DNA of 64,000 bases from assembly GCA_033964015.1 (NCBI GenBank), contig CM066924.1, positions 5,810,251 through 5,874,250 on the forward strand, written 5' to 3'. Below the pieces are notes generated by a model. The model saw nothing but the letters and a program-made list of their open reading frames with translations. It made no database searches and was not told the DNA's origin. A program made the position numbers and the translations under genes. Positions 54,076 to 64,000 of the stretch are shown one piece after another; the stretch's first letter is position 1; each line of letters begins with the position of its first letter. The stretch comes from Scolanthus callimorphus. Its lineage: Eukaryota > Cnidaria > Anthozoa > Actiniaria > Edwardsiidae.

Positions 54076-55717
54076 TTAGCATCTACTTATTACGCTTGTT
54101 GTTGCCCTCTGGTTTTCTGGTGGCGTGGACGAGGTATTAGTTAGTGAGTCCTTGGGCTGTAGTTTTTTATCCCCCAGTCGTACACAACAAAGAGGCGGCG
54201 GTTCAAGGATCAGAGATACGCTAGCGTCAATCAATAGCGCTGCGCACAGATTACGTCACACTAATTAAAAAATCAAACAAACAAATATACTTTTCTCCCA
54301 TTTTCTTAGTTTTCTCTCTAAAGAATGATACAAAATGAATTGGTAAACTGGTACTTCCACTTATTATAGCAGAGCTTGTATGTACTCCTATCCTGGCTCG
54401 TATTACGAGCGCGATCCTTCTGAATGGGATTTCAGAGCAATAGACCGATCCCGTCTTTGCTTTAATTAATTACCAAACAATGGCAGTTTTCACTTTTCAT
54501 TTCTAAATGTCCGAGCAACAAACTTGAAATTTGAAGATTTTGAATGAATTCTTCAGCTTTTCGTGACGAAATATAAACCCCATATACTATGAGCAAACTT
54601 CTAACACTTTCCTGCAATCGGTGTAATTTTTCATGCTCTATGCCAAAGTAACATTTTGGCTTGTCCGACGTAGCAACAGTAACTAGGGAGTAGAACATGA
54701 AGCGGGATCGGTCAATTGTTTGTTGCTGAGTCTTCGTGATCTGATTTTATAATCTGTGCGCAGCGCTATTGAAATAATCACCAGTGGTTACTCCTTTAGC
54801 ATATAGACCCATGATCAATTTCGATATATTAAATTTTGGAAATGATGCTTTTATTTTGTTTTGTCCCCACTAAGCCTCAGCCCTAAATTAACATTTCAAC
54901 ATAGACCTTCTTCTAGGGTTCTCGCATTCTCCCATAAATTTCGAAATAACTCATTCATATTCTCAGTCAAATATCGCTTGTCGTTTTCCGGTGGTCACGT
55001 AGATGACGTGACATTATTGTTTCAAAATAATAGAGTTGTGCTAATTTCCTTCGGAATGTACTCCGTATGTCTTCTTTTAGGTCTTACGTTAAAATTTATT
55101 ACTACGTCAAGTAGCTCGCCAATTTTTTCAAAGTTAGATTTGCAAAAAAATCTGTGTTTAGCAGCAACGTTATCATATAAACCAAGTAAATTACAAGGCT
55201 TACTTGTTAGTTCTGTCGTACCATGTATCGTTTTTGTATCAAATTCAGCGTTTGAAATTTAATATTTTTAGGCCTAGGGCATACCGGTACGTCGAACTCA
55301 AGTTGTGTCCATTTAAGGTATTAATTAAGATGTCGACTCATTACACTTCCAAAAATATATTGTTATAAATGCATTAAATGCGACTGTAATTTGACGATTG
55401 CCCTAGGCCTAATTATCCTTCATAGGTCCATCCATTCGAACTCCATGAGGAGCTTAGGCGCGCTAAAAAATTAATGAAGCTACGGATTGAATCAGTAGTC
55501 GGCATTCCCTCAAAGGAAGCGTTGATTACTATAAGTGGTATAAGTGTCAGTCAGGATTAAGCTCAATTGCAAACGCTGAGACGTCCATGCTTCGCAGTTC
55601 CATGCATAAACAAATTACTATTTTATTTTACGCGTACTTTTAAGCAGATGACGGAAAAGAAATGGCAAAGCCCGGGCGCCAAAGTGACAATCGTAGTTTG
55701 TAGGTTCGGGGCAACTG

Positions 55718-55916
55718 CCAAAGATGGGACATCTTTGCAGTTTTGTTACCCAAAGATGCAACATCTTGACAACAACTTGGCCCATATCCAATACCGTATG
55801 TCTCTTATGTCCGCTGGAAATGGCATATCTCTCATGTTATTATATAAGGTTCCAGACAACTGCCCAAAGATGAATCATCTTGACAGTCCGTTGCCGAAAG
55901 ATGCAACATCTTGACA
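55718..55916. repeat. Four dispersed AAGATGNNNCATCTT palindromes
   Basis: CCAAAGATG followed by GGACATCTTTG, CAACATCTTGAC, AATCATCTTGAC or CAACATCTTGAC occurs four times in 200 bp. The repeated 15-bp core is a palindrome with a variable 3-bp centre. Confidence 0.7.
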
Positions 55917-56900
55917 ACGCGAGGTCTTTTCCCCTAATAAAAAGAACCAAATAAACCCGGCAAAATGGAATTACATTTTTGTCTGGTGCTCGTTTGGTAA
56001 CAAATCGTTCGTCGTTCTTAGTGCTTATAGTGCATTGTACAAACTGGCCTGTAGCTTCAGTGCGGAAATCAATTCATTTTCTTGAACAATTGTGCATGAA
56101 ACCCGTATGAAAGCTATGAAAATCTAAAAATATAAGAAGTACTGATCTTAACCGCAACAACGATCCGGAACAGCAATGCTATTTCTGAGCACGCTCTAGA
56201 CATTATACTTCTCTGAAAGATTACGTGGAGAATGAATTCTGCATCTAGCTCTGTTCAAATGCTCTAGCAAAGTCAATTCCGAGAATGATGAAGGTTTCTT
56301 CATTTGAGTATTATTATACTGCGAAGTAAAATCAACTCTGGTACATTTTGCGCGCGAAATTGACCGTTGCATGTTTCGCTCAATAAATCAGCGTTTGCAA
56401 AAGCCACATTAATAGTAGTAGAGAAACAATTCCTGCCCTTTATACAAATTGAAAGAGACAAAAAACCTTTCCCTTCGAATAACAGTGAGTGTGCCAGGTA
56501 AACGTGTCATCCGTGCCTGGTATTTTCCGAAGTTTAGCAGCAAAATAGCGCGGTAATATAAACATAACAAAGCTGTGCTTAGTATACAACGTTAATACTT
56601 CTCTATACTGATCTCCCGGGGCAGCTCTACCACTTCTCGTGACACAGCAGCACTCACGATCAATTCGCTGCTTAGCAAATCGAAGAAAGCTGGTTATCCG
56701 TGCACAAGAATGGGCCAGAGCTCTTCCTATGCTTGTTCGAACTACTTTGTTCGAGCGTGCAAAGTACGTAGTTTCCGCTGTGACCTTTGAGGATGCTAAT
56801 TGATGTTTACCAGCAAATGTCATAAAAACGAGAGAGTGACTTGGCAGGGATTAACACCTTTCTCAAGTGGTGGGGGCGCGTTTTTTACTTGCCCAAAGCT
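55917..56900. other. Arm-specific non-coding sequence
   Basis: No left-arm counterpart and no recognisable exon. A 127-codon minus-strand frame at 56823-56440 (ending SKGKVFCLFQFV) has ordinary protein-like composition but no recognised motif and no visible splice partners. Confidence 0.35.
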
Positions 56901-57947
56901 CCTCTCATGTCTTAGTTCACTGCGACACCACAAGTTTCCAAGGAAGTAAGACAGTGGTTTATTGAGTCTGCTTGGAAATATTGTCCTGTCTTTCTTGGCT
57001 TGGCCTTTTTAGACACATAGGACTTGTATATAAACCAAGCTTTTGATTTCTTTCTGCTTCCCAACTAAGTTGAGTTGATTGGCTGTACGAGCCTCTATGT
57101 TTAAACCAATACTGCTGGGTTGAGGAGACTTTGTCCATCATTTGTTCCTGTATGATAATAAAACAGAGTTATTCTTTAAGGCATACCTAATAACAGATTA
57201 TTTGTTCTCTTCGGATGAGCATTGTAAATTAGAGATGCTTCTGCTCTGCAAGAAGCTCCCTAAAATGGTCGACACCCCATGAAAGCTTGACCATAGGCCT
57301 CACAGGCTACAAGAAAAAGTTTGAAAAATAGCTGAATTGTTTGAAAAATGTCTTAAATATTTAAAGAAACAAAATAGAGAATAGCTATTTTATGGCTGGT
57401 GTGTCATTCACAACAACCACATGTGTATATTGTGATTGCTTCTCAGTTTCGAGGGGCAATTTGGGTCTGAACTTCGAGCCACTGGTCACTCAAAAAATAT
57501 GTACACTCACTCCCATTCTACTAAAATCTACCCAAATTGTCCCCGTACCCTCAAAACCGAGAATAATTTAGCGATTTAACTATTTTTAAAACTTTTTCCC
57601 GTAGCCTATGGCTTGACAAGAATGGCTGTGAATTTATTCAATGTGGACCATATGTTCAAATGAGAAGAAAAGGATTTGTTCTGCGTCTAAAGTAATCTGT
57701 TAAAATTATAATCTATCTGATCTATAGAGCGGATTTCAGGTGACTGTAACTACTCCTATAGTTTTGTTCAGATTCGTGTAATTACTTTGCGATTGGTTTA
57801 CTACAGTCATATGAAAACCGCTCTAAACGAAAATTTTAAGCTTTTAATTCTGAAGCGAAAATTTCAGCTCTCGCGCGTAGCCCCTGGAGCTGTAACTGGC
57901 GCCGTGTAATCACTTGAATCTTAATATTTTTTTTTCCTGTGAGGGGC

Positions 57948-58024
57948 CTATCATGCGTTGACAGCCGAACTAAACCTGGGTTTAGTTCAACTCAACCCAG
58001 GTTTAGTTCGGCTATCAACGCAGG
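57948..58024. repeat. Hairpin with ~32-bp stem
   Basis: TGCGTTGACAGCCGAACTAA followed by ACCTGGGTT pairs with AACCCAGGTTTAGTTCGGCT followed by ATCAACGCA. The loop is TAGTTCAACTC. It lies in the right arm only. Confidence 0.85.
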
Positions 58025-58130
58025 CTATGAGGGGCCCAGCATGCTGTACCTGTACGTTACCGCAAGCTTCGATAAACTCCATTTCATGTTTCTCCTATTC
58101 TCGCCCGTTTTGGCCATTCGAGACGAAACG

Positions 58131-59479
58131 TAATATATAGATTTAGCCACTGGCTAAAAGCGGAGCTCCTGGTTATAAATTTTCTATGTGAATGAAAGGG
58201 ATTCCCATGTGTACATGGTTTATATGGTTGCTTTAGAGTCTTTACGAGATATTAATTTTTCAAGCATAGATGACGTCATCGATGACGTTACATCACGTGA
58301 CCACTTCATTTTGCTCATCTGGTGACCTAGACCACACTACCCAAGTTTGGTTGTTCTAGAGTCTTCTCTTGACGAGATATTCATTTTTCAAGCATAGATG
58401 ACGTCATCGGTGACGTCACATCACGTGACCACTTCATTTCGCTCATCTGGTGACCAAGACCACACTGCCCAAGTTTGGTTGTTTTAGAGTCTTCTCTTCA
58501 CGAGATATTCATTTTTCAAGCATAGATGACGTCATCGATGACGTCACATCACGTGACCACTTCATTTCGATCATATGGTGGCCTAGACCACACTACCCAA
58601 GTTTGGTTCTTTTAGAGTTTTCCCTTCACGAGATATTATTTTTTCAAGCATAGATGACGTCATCGATGACGTCACATCACGTGACCACTTCATTTTGCTC
58701 ATCTGGTGACCTAGACTACACTACCCAAGTTTGGTTGTTCTAGAGTCTTCTCTTGACGAGATATTCATTTTTCAAGCATAGATGACGTCATCGATGACGT
58801 CACATCACGTGACCACTTTATTTCGCTCATCTGGTGACCTAGACCACACTACCCAAGTTTGGTTGTTTTAGAGTCTTCTCTTCACGAGATTTCATTTTTC
58901 AAGCATAGATGACGTCATCGATGACGTCACATCACGTGACCACTTCATTTCGCTCATCTGGTGACCTAGACCACACTACCCAAGAGTTTGGTTGTTTTAG
59001 AGTCTTCTCTTCACGAGATATTCATTTTTCAAGCATAGATGACGTCATCGATGACGTCACATCACGTGACCGTGCTACAGCACCCCCCTTGTGGCATAGA
59101 CAAAATATCCCAAGTATGGCTGTCTTAGCATGTTCCCTTGAGGAGATATAATTTTTTTCTTTGCATACCACAGGGTTCCCATGTGTACACGGACGACGGA
59201 CGGACGGACGGCGGACACTATAGGTTTAATACCAGAAAAATAAAGAAAAAATCATATCTCCCGAAGGGAAGCTTCTCTAGAAGCCAAACTTGGACAAACT
59301 TTCAAAGACCATCAGAGGAACTCTACACCAAAGTCACGTTCCTTCACGCCATCAATGACGTCATCAAATGATCCAAAATGCCCGTGACGTTCAAAAATCA
59401 ACTCGATGGTATACGTTTTTTCCCTTAGGTATGGTGCTCCGCTTGCGCGGGCCTTCGGCCCGCGCTGGAGCTCCGCTAA
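58131..59479 (+). mobile_element. Helentron-like non-autonomous element with seven CRE-bearing 128-bp units
   Basis: Begins TAATATATAGATTTAGCC with the subterminal palindrome TTTAGCCACTGGCTAAA. It ends with the hairpin GCGCGGGCCTTCGGCCCGCGC, spread over 59445-59465, then TGGAGCTCCGCTA. No target duplication is visible. The left-arm sequence at about 45838-45842 supplies an empty site (GAGACCAAAC-AAAGCGG), consistent with insertion between two A (T on the other strand), as for Helentrons. Seven tandem units (TGACGTCAT at 58271, 58399, 58527, 58655, 58783, 58910, 59040) are followed by GGACGGACGGACGG and an ATATCTCCCGAAGGGAAG tract. Non-coding. Confidence 0.6.
58250..59090. repeat. 128-bp tandem array with paired CRE palindromes
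   Basis: Each unit has the 20-bp perfect palindrome TGACGTCATCGATGACGTCA, i.e. two full CRE sites sharing an ATCGAT centre, then CATCACGTGACC with an E-box. These are joined by CACACTACCCAAGTTTGGTT and CACGAGATATTCATTTTTC. The second unit has ATCGG instead of ATCGA. Confidence 0.95.
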
Positions 59480-60020
59480 AGCGTTGTGGATGGGTACAGC
59501 AAACTAAGAACTGCAGCGATTTCTTTTTTCATCTGGCGAATGAGATCCGCACCGTCGAAAGTAGCAGCGTCTATTTCTATTGAAAATTCGATTTACTTTC
59601 ATTTAAAAGCACACAAAAAACAGCCAAAACATCCTTCAAGTATGGAACTAAAACAGAGAATATGTCGAATTCGTGAGAACCAAATAAATAGATAAAGTCA
59701 ATACCTTATCTTCTTCCATGTTGTTCGCCATCTTGGATTCTTATACAGCCTCGTTTCGGTACTGCCAGCCTCGATTCCACGATAAACCACCATAAAACCA
59801 TTGCGGATAAGTCATATCAGAGAATTGGTTATATAGCAAACAACCACATTCGTTAATTTGGTTATATGCCAAAAACCATTTTACACCGTATTGCTTATAT
59901 CTCTAAAACAATTTTTATTACCTAAGGCATTTGCGACATATAAGGAAATGTATGCATATAATGAAATACTTACATATAAATATTTTTACATTTGGCACCC
60001 CATAGCATGTTGCCATCTGC

Positions 60021-60340
60021 TGATTTCATATGGAAAATGATATAATATAATCAAGATGTACTGTATCTACATGTATACAGGAGCTCCGTTTATTATCGTG
60101 GCAGAGAACCAACATTTATTACCATTCAACTCAATCAACGTTTAAAAAGTTGATATGTACAAGGAGTTGCTGTAAATTATGAGCAAGTGGCCAAGTTGTT
60201 ATATTGTATGAGCAATATGATGACAACATTATTAAAATGAAGACAATCAACAGATGATCTGGAAGCTTTTACAGGGTGTCAGAGACACCAAGCATAGACA
60301 TTAATTTGTAACTAAGACACCAGTGCCTGTTATTATGGAA
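60021..60340. other. Non-coding, no feature recognised
   Basis: AT-rich sequence between the edge of the inverted duplication and the next MITE. Confidence 0.4.
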
Positions 60341-60577
60341 TGGGCAACTCCAGAAATATATGTAACCCCACCATGGGCGGCACTGGTTTTTGACCATGCA
60401 TCCAGAATTTCCAAAATGGCTTACCCCCCATGCATATAGAATTCCTGAGAGGTTAACCTAGCTTCCAGCTTCAAAAAAACCCTTACAGGCAGAATTCCAA
60501 GCTCAAAAGCCCCTCTCCCATTCAGAATTTCCAAATGCCGCCCGTCCCAAGGGTACATATATTTTCTGCAATTGCCA
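60341..60577. mobile_element. MITE, relative of 34756-35016
   Basis: Tips TGGGCAACTCCAG and CTGCAATTGCCA, then ATATATGTAACCCC / GGGTACATATAT. It shares CATGCATCCAGAATTTCC and GAGAGGTTAACCTAGCTTCC with the nested copy. Confidence 0.75.
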
Positions 60578-60855
60578 ATAATTATCTCAAGAACAAAAAT
60601 GATTGACTTGGTCAAATAACATGTAAAAATTAGGTCGATGCTGTATCTCATGCATAGAAGTTTAACTGTTTGTGGGAATTTTAGAAACATTCCTGAAGTA
60701 GCTACAAAAGCAAGCAGTTCAAATGTTGATGGTATCACAGCCTTCAGATACAACTATATGTCATAACACTGATCAATACCACTGAAATAATTAAATTTTA
60801 TACAGTTTAGTATTTGATTGAATTTCTTGCAATGTTTACAATGGGCAATTCTAAG

Positions 60856-61000
60856 CAATTATTGGATGAGGTTTTTGTGATCTCCAGAATAAACAATGTC
60901 GAGACAGGTGGAATCAGGCGAGGCCGTGAGGCCGAGCCTGATTCCACTTGGCGAGACATTGTTTATTCTGGAGATCACAAAAACCGAATTCAATAATTGT
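60856..61000. mobile_element. Hairpin MITE, ~62-bp arms
   Basis: CAATTATTGGATGAGG, TTTTTGTGATCTCCAGAAT, AAACAATGTCGAGAC and GGTGGAATCAGGC are mirrored by GCCTGATTCCACTTGG, CGAGACATTGTTTATTCTGG, AGATCACAAAAAC and ATTCAATAATTG. Confidence 0.85.
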
Positions 61001-61115
61001 TTTATTATACATTGATTCAGTAAAATACTTTTATTTCTGTCAAGCAATTTATTTTACACAAGCGCCTTGTTAAAATAGGGAAAGCGCTCTAGTCCTATGA
61101 TGCATTGCGCGCGTA

Positions 61116-61162
61116 TCAAGAATCAGCTAGCTGATTCTTGAAGAATCAGCATGCTGATTCTT
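61116..61162. repeat. Two adjacent perfect palindromes
   Basis: AAGAATCAGCTAGCTGATTCTT and AAGAATCAGCATGCTGATTCTT differ only at the two central pairs and overlap by their flanks. Both would form cruciforms. Confidence 0.9.
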
Positions 61163-61261
61163 GGATACCCTCAAAGTGCGTGATTCCCAAAGTAAAGCGC
61201 GCGCTCTTAGCCAATCAGAATCGATATAGCGAGTACAATGTATAATAACAGAAAATAAAGG

Positions 61262-61400
61262 TACCCCCCCACGGGCGGCACTAGTTTTTGACCCCCCCCC
61301 CCCCCCCATGCATCCAGAATTTCCAAAATGGTTTACCCCCCCCCCCCCCCCCCCCCCCCCATGCATTCAGAATTCCGGGCAGGTTAAACCCCCCTCCCCT
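61262..61400. mobile_element. C-run MITE fragment related to 60341-60577
   Basis: GGGCGGCACTAGTTTTTGAC, CATGCATCCAGAATTTCC and AGAATTCCGGGCAGGTTAA appear in the same order as in the relatives, with two long C runs between. The right end is eroded. Confidence 0.6.
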
Positions 61401-63100
61401 TCAGAAATTTCAACTTTGAATTTTGAATTTTCAAAACTCAACTTTTCAACTTTGAATTGTTTGATCCCTCCGGAATCCAAATAATCACCACCTTGTTTAT
61501 TATTGCGAGAAAAAGTAAAAATTTGCGAGAGGGAAACGTTGCGGAGAAAAAAGAAAAGTTGAGGGGGTTGTTGCGGGAATTTATTAAATTTGCAAAGTAA
61601 AGAAAACGCAAAAAGCGCATAATCTTGTTTCAGAATATTAATACAGAGCATGATAGTTTGATTTTCAAGAAAAAAAATACCACCGGCATTCACAACATCA
61701 ACTGATGAGCTCTACATTTTTGTAAGCGTGTTTAACTAGTAGCTAACTGGCTATTTTGTAAGATTTGAATTGTAGGACAAAGAATCGGATGATATTATCA
61801 CGGAAAAACTTGAGACTTTCGCCATTCGATCGTGGGTAATAGACATTTTATTATGCGAGGTTTGTTTGAGCAAGCGACGATGATTTTTGGAAAAAAATCG
61901 AGGGAAATTTGTGGATCGCTGAGCGTTCGGGATTTCAAATGAAGTGTGGAAGCTATTTACTTGCAACACACATTTTCAAATTGCTTTCTAAAACAATTTT
62001 TCCAAATATAACCAATAGAAAAACACATTAGAATGAGCTAGACCAAGCTTGGAAAGCCTAGTTGTTACTTTTTGCGGATCTTCGAATATTTAAGGCTTAG
62101 GAAAAACCCATATAGAAACTCTAAAAAGGAGTAAAAGAAAACATATTATTCAACATGCATATAACATGTACCATTTTTGAGAAACGTTTATTAAACCATA
62201 CCGTTTTGTCCGGGGATTTCATTAGATATGTTAGGCTAGTTTTAGACGTCGAACTTAATTCTTGTCGCACTAAATGTCAATTTCCCATTGTTTAGTTAGT
62301 TAAAGCTATTGTCTTGAGCTCATTTGCATTAGGAACGGCACTATCTGCCGTGCCAACGCCGTGCTACTGCCGTGCTAAATTAAAATTTTAAATCCTTCCA
62401 GCGCTTTTAAAATCAGGGCTGAGATCTTCTCAATTCGTCAGACATGCTATACTAACCTCATAAAATCACTCCTATCGAAATTACTTGTTTTTACTGGCTA
62501 ATGAACCGAATCTATTTAGCGCGACAGAATTACGTTCGACGTCTAAAACTGGCCTTAGGGAAAGTTGCGGCGGGTTTTGGTGAAAGTTGCGCGTCCATGC
62601 AAGCTCAACTTATCCCGTATCGCCAACATCCTTTATATTAATTTCAATGTGTATTTGTACAAAGTTGAACCTGCTGCGTGATTGAACTAACAGTCGAAAT
62701 CAGTAGAAAATTATGGAGATTCTGTCTTAGAAGGGACAAGTACGAACTGGCAAGCATTCTCTATCTATCGAATGGCGGCGAAGGCAGTTTTTCCGCGCGT
62801 GAAATGACGTTATTTTCTTTCTGAAAAACGCTATTTTAGCAGACTGAAAAACACGCGAACTCCTTCAGAAGTTGGGCATCTTCAGACCCCCCCTTGTGAC
62901 AAGAAATCCAGCTTCGAAAACCCCCCCCTTGCAATCAGAATTCCGAGCTCTTAAACCCCCCACCTCATTTTTATACACAAGGAAACAAAGCACTTTCTAG
63001 AAAGAGCAGCTCTGCCCTCGAGCACTTCACTATCTATAGATACTTCTAGTTTCGATTCATAACAATAATATTTATTGACCTTATATCCAATAACTAGATA
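61401..63100. other. Non-coding, eroded repeats
   Basis: 62885-62965 is another C-run tract with AGAAATCCAGCTTCGAAAACC and AATCAGAATTCCGAGCTC, a relic of the same MITE superfamily. A TTAGGCTAGTTTTAGACGTCG motif at 62229-62250 is inverted as CGACGTCTAAAACTGGCC at 62539-62556, an eroded ~300-bp TIR pair. Confidence 0.4.
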
Positions 63101-63148
63101 CATCGGTTAATCATACATGTTAATAATTTACAATAATAATAATAAAAC

Positions 63149-63400
63149 TTATTCAGAGACGTCCAACAAGTTGACTTTGTTAAGCAATTCACTAAAATAT
63201 CTTGCAGACAATTTAAGGGCCAAATCATCTTTCATTGCTAAAATATAGAGAAATAATGACCTTTTATCAAAATATCTAAAGGCTCTGTTAATTCGGTACA
63301 GGCTTGTTAGGAAATCAAATCTTAAACGACTGAACATACTGTGATCACATTCCATTATGTAATGAAATTCATAAACTTCGAAAGTTTACTTGTGAGATGG
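63149..63400 (-). pseudogene. 3' coding end of a non-LTR retrotransposon (LINE)
   Basis: The minus strand reads YEFHYIMECDHSMFSRLRFD, FLTSLYRINRAFRYFDKRSL and FLYILAMKDDLALKLSARYF, then a stop at 63149. The pattern E-x-H-x-I-x-x-C ... R-x-x-F/L followed by an aromatic helix matches the post-RT C-terminal region of CR1/L2-like LINEs. A simple ATT-repeat tail follows at 63127-63145. The upstream frame (above 63360) is broken, so this is a 5'-truncated or decayed copy. Confidence 0.4.
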
Positions 63401-64000
63401 GTAAGAGATAGGTTTTGTCTCACGCGGTTATGCCTTCATACCCTGAATTCATGTATCATTACATTTTGTTGGAATATTGACGGATCTTCTTTGCTTCGAA
63501 TTCTCCACATGCAAACTTGGTATGTAATTAAATCCTCAGTGCTTTCAATAGAAGGAGGCTGCCGGCGGTGAATGGCTGGTTACTTTTTCTGACTGCCGCC
63601 TAGTCTTGGAATCTTTGCATAAACGCCCGCCTACTTCATAAAGATATCCGCCTCCTTCAAAACGTATTTAAACCCCTGATCATCCGGCAAGGTCTGCACG
63701 ATAGCAATGCTCTTGGTAAGGTCTGTTATTTACGATGGTGGGTGTAGCATGCCGCGGCTTTCACTTTAAACTGTGGACGTATAAGAGAAACGCAGATGAA
63801 AGTAGGCCATTCCCGATTATACTCGTAAAACTGCCATTTAATGCTACTAAAAATTTCGTTTTATGGCCCCGAAAACGCTTTTAACAAAAGCCGTCTCCGC
63901 CAGAACGAGTCGGAACGGCTCAAGGGTATTGTTCTCACAACACCGTGAAAACAGTCAATTGTAATTCTTGATAGTTGTCTATTACAAATTGCGACAGCTT

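Larger units (their letters stand above)
57880..59730 (-). pseudogene. Relic of an unrecognised spliced gene, right-arm copy
   Basis: Reads on the minus strand from ATGGCGAACAACATGGAAGAAG (near 59730) through FDGADLIRQMKKEIAAVLSL (near 59550) to FIEACGNVQ (near 58060). It is split by the Helentron-like insertion at 58131-59479. Homologous to 45577-46067. Family not recognised. Confidence 0.35.
52300..60020 (-). repeat. Right arm of the ~15-kb inverted duplication
   Basis: Pairs block by block with 45305-48660. It is longer than the left arm because it carries extra material: 53114-54075 (TIR element), about 55440-56900 (arm-specific) and 58131-59479 (Helentron-like element). Confidence 0.75.

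Overview
The window is nuclear DNA of an animal, most likely a cnidarian and probably an anthozoan (coral or sea anemone). The reasons are AT-rich sequence, spliced genes with GT-AG introns, long C2H2 zinc-finger genes, DIRS-order and THAP-domain transposons, many small hairpin elements, and a P2X7-tail-like domain of a kind common outside vertebrates. The organism call is inference. I see no rRNA, tRNA or CRISPR array and no typical single-copy cellular gene. The region is dominated by nested mobile elements.

Layout. 1-1578 holds a C2H2 zinc-finger exon on the minus strand, cut by the window edge. 2.6-9.4 kb holds small non-autonomous elements (Helentron-like, hAT-like, C-rich MITEs). 9404-13935 is a structurally intact tyrosine-recombinase retrotransposon (DIRS order, Ngaro/PAT-like) with identical split direct repeats. 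Its gag-like and RT/RNase H frames are in phase and separated by one UGA in the leaky UGA-CUA context. 14.7-15.3 kb is an apparently perfect palindrome with 244-bp arms. 16.7-18.8 kb is a Mutator-like foldback element with 9-bp target duplications, nested in another element. 19.5-23 kb holds more inverted-repeat elements. 23.3-25.7 kb plus 36.8-37.2 kb is an inverted, tandemly organised repeat of about 300 bp.

The centrepiece is 25742-36802, an 11,061-bp DNA transposon with identical 235-bp terminal inverted repeats and TTAA target duplications. It sits in one arm of the inverted repeat, and the other arm preserves the empty TTAA site at 23735-23738. It carries two spliced genes that point inward from the two ends. 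One is a nine-exon THAP-domain DDE transposase (Kolobok-like), with one apparent single-base frameshift. The other is an intact three-exon, 227-aa gene joining an acidic N-terminus to a cysteine-rich domain that resembles the cytosolic ballast (P2RX7_C) domain of P2X7 receptors. A mobile element carrying this domain as cargo or as an accessory protein is the most interesting observation here.

37.8-38.7 kb is a 45-bp satellite. 39.1-41.1 kb is a second C2H2 zinc-finger gene, an inverted paralogue of the first. 41.2-44.2 kb holds MITEs, one with an array of kappaB-like motifs. 45.3-60.0 kb is a large, diverged inverted duplication whose arms carry 44-bp minisatellites and matching gene relics. 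Broken LTR-retrotransposon pieces lie near its axis. A Helentron-like element with seven 128-bp units, each holding paired CRE palindromes, is inserted in the right arm only. 60.3-64 kb holds further hairpin MITEs and a LINE 3' remnant.
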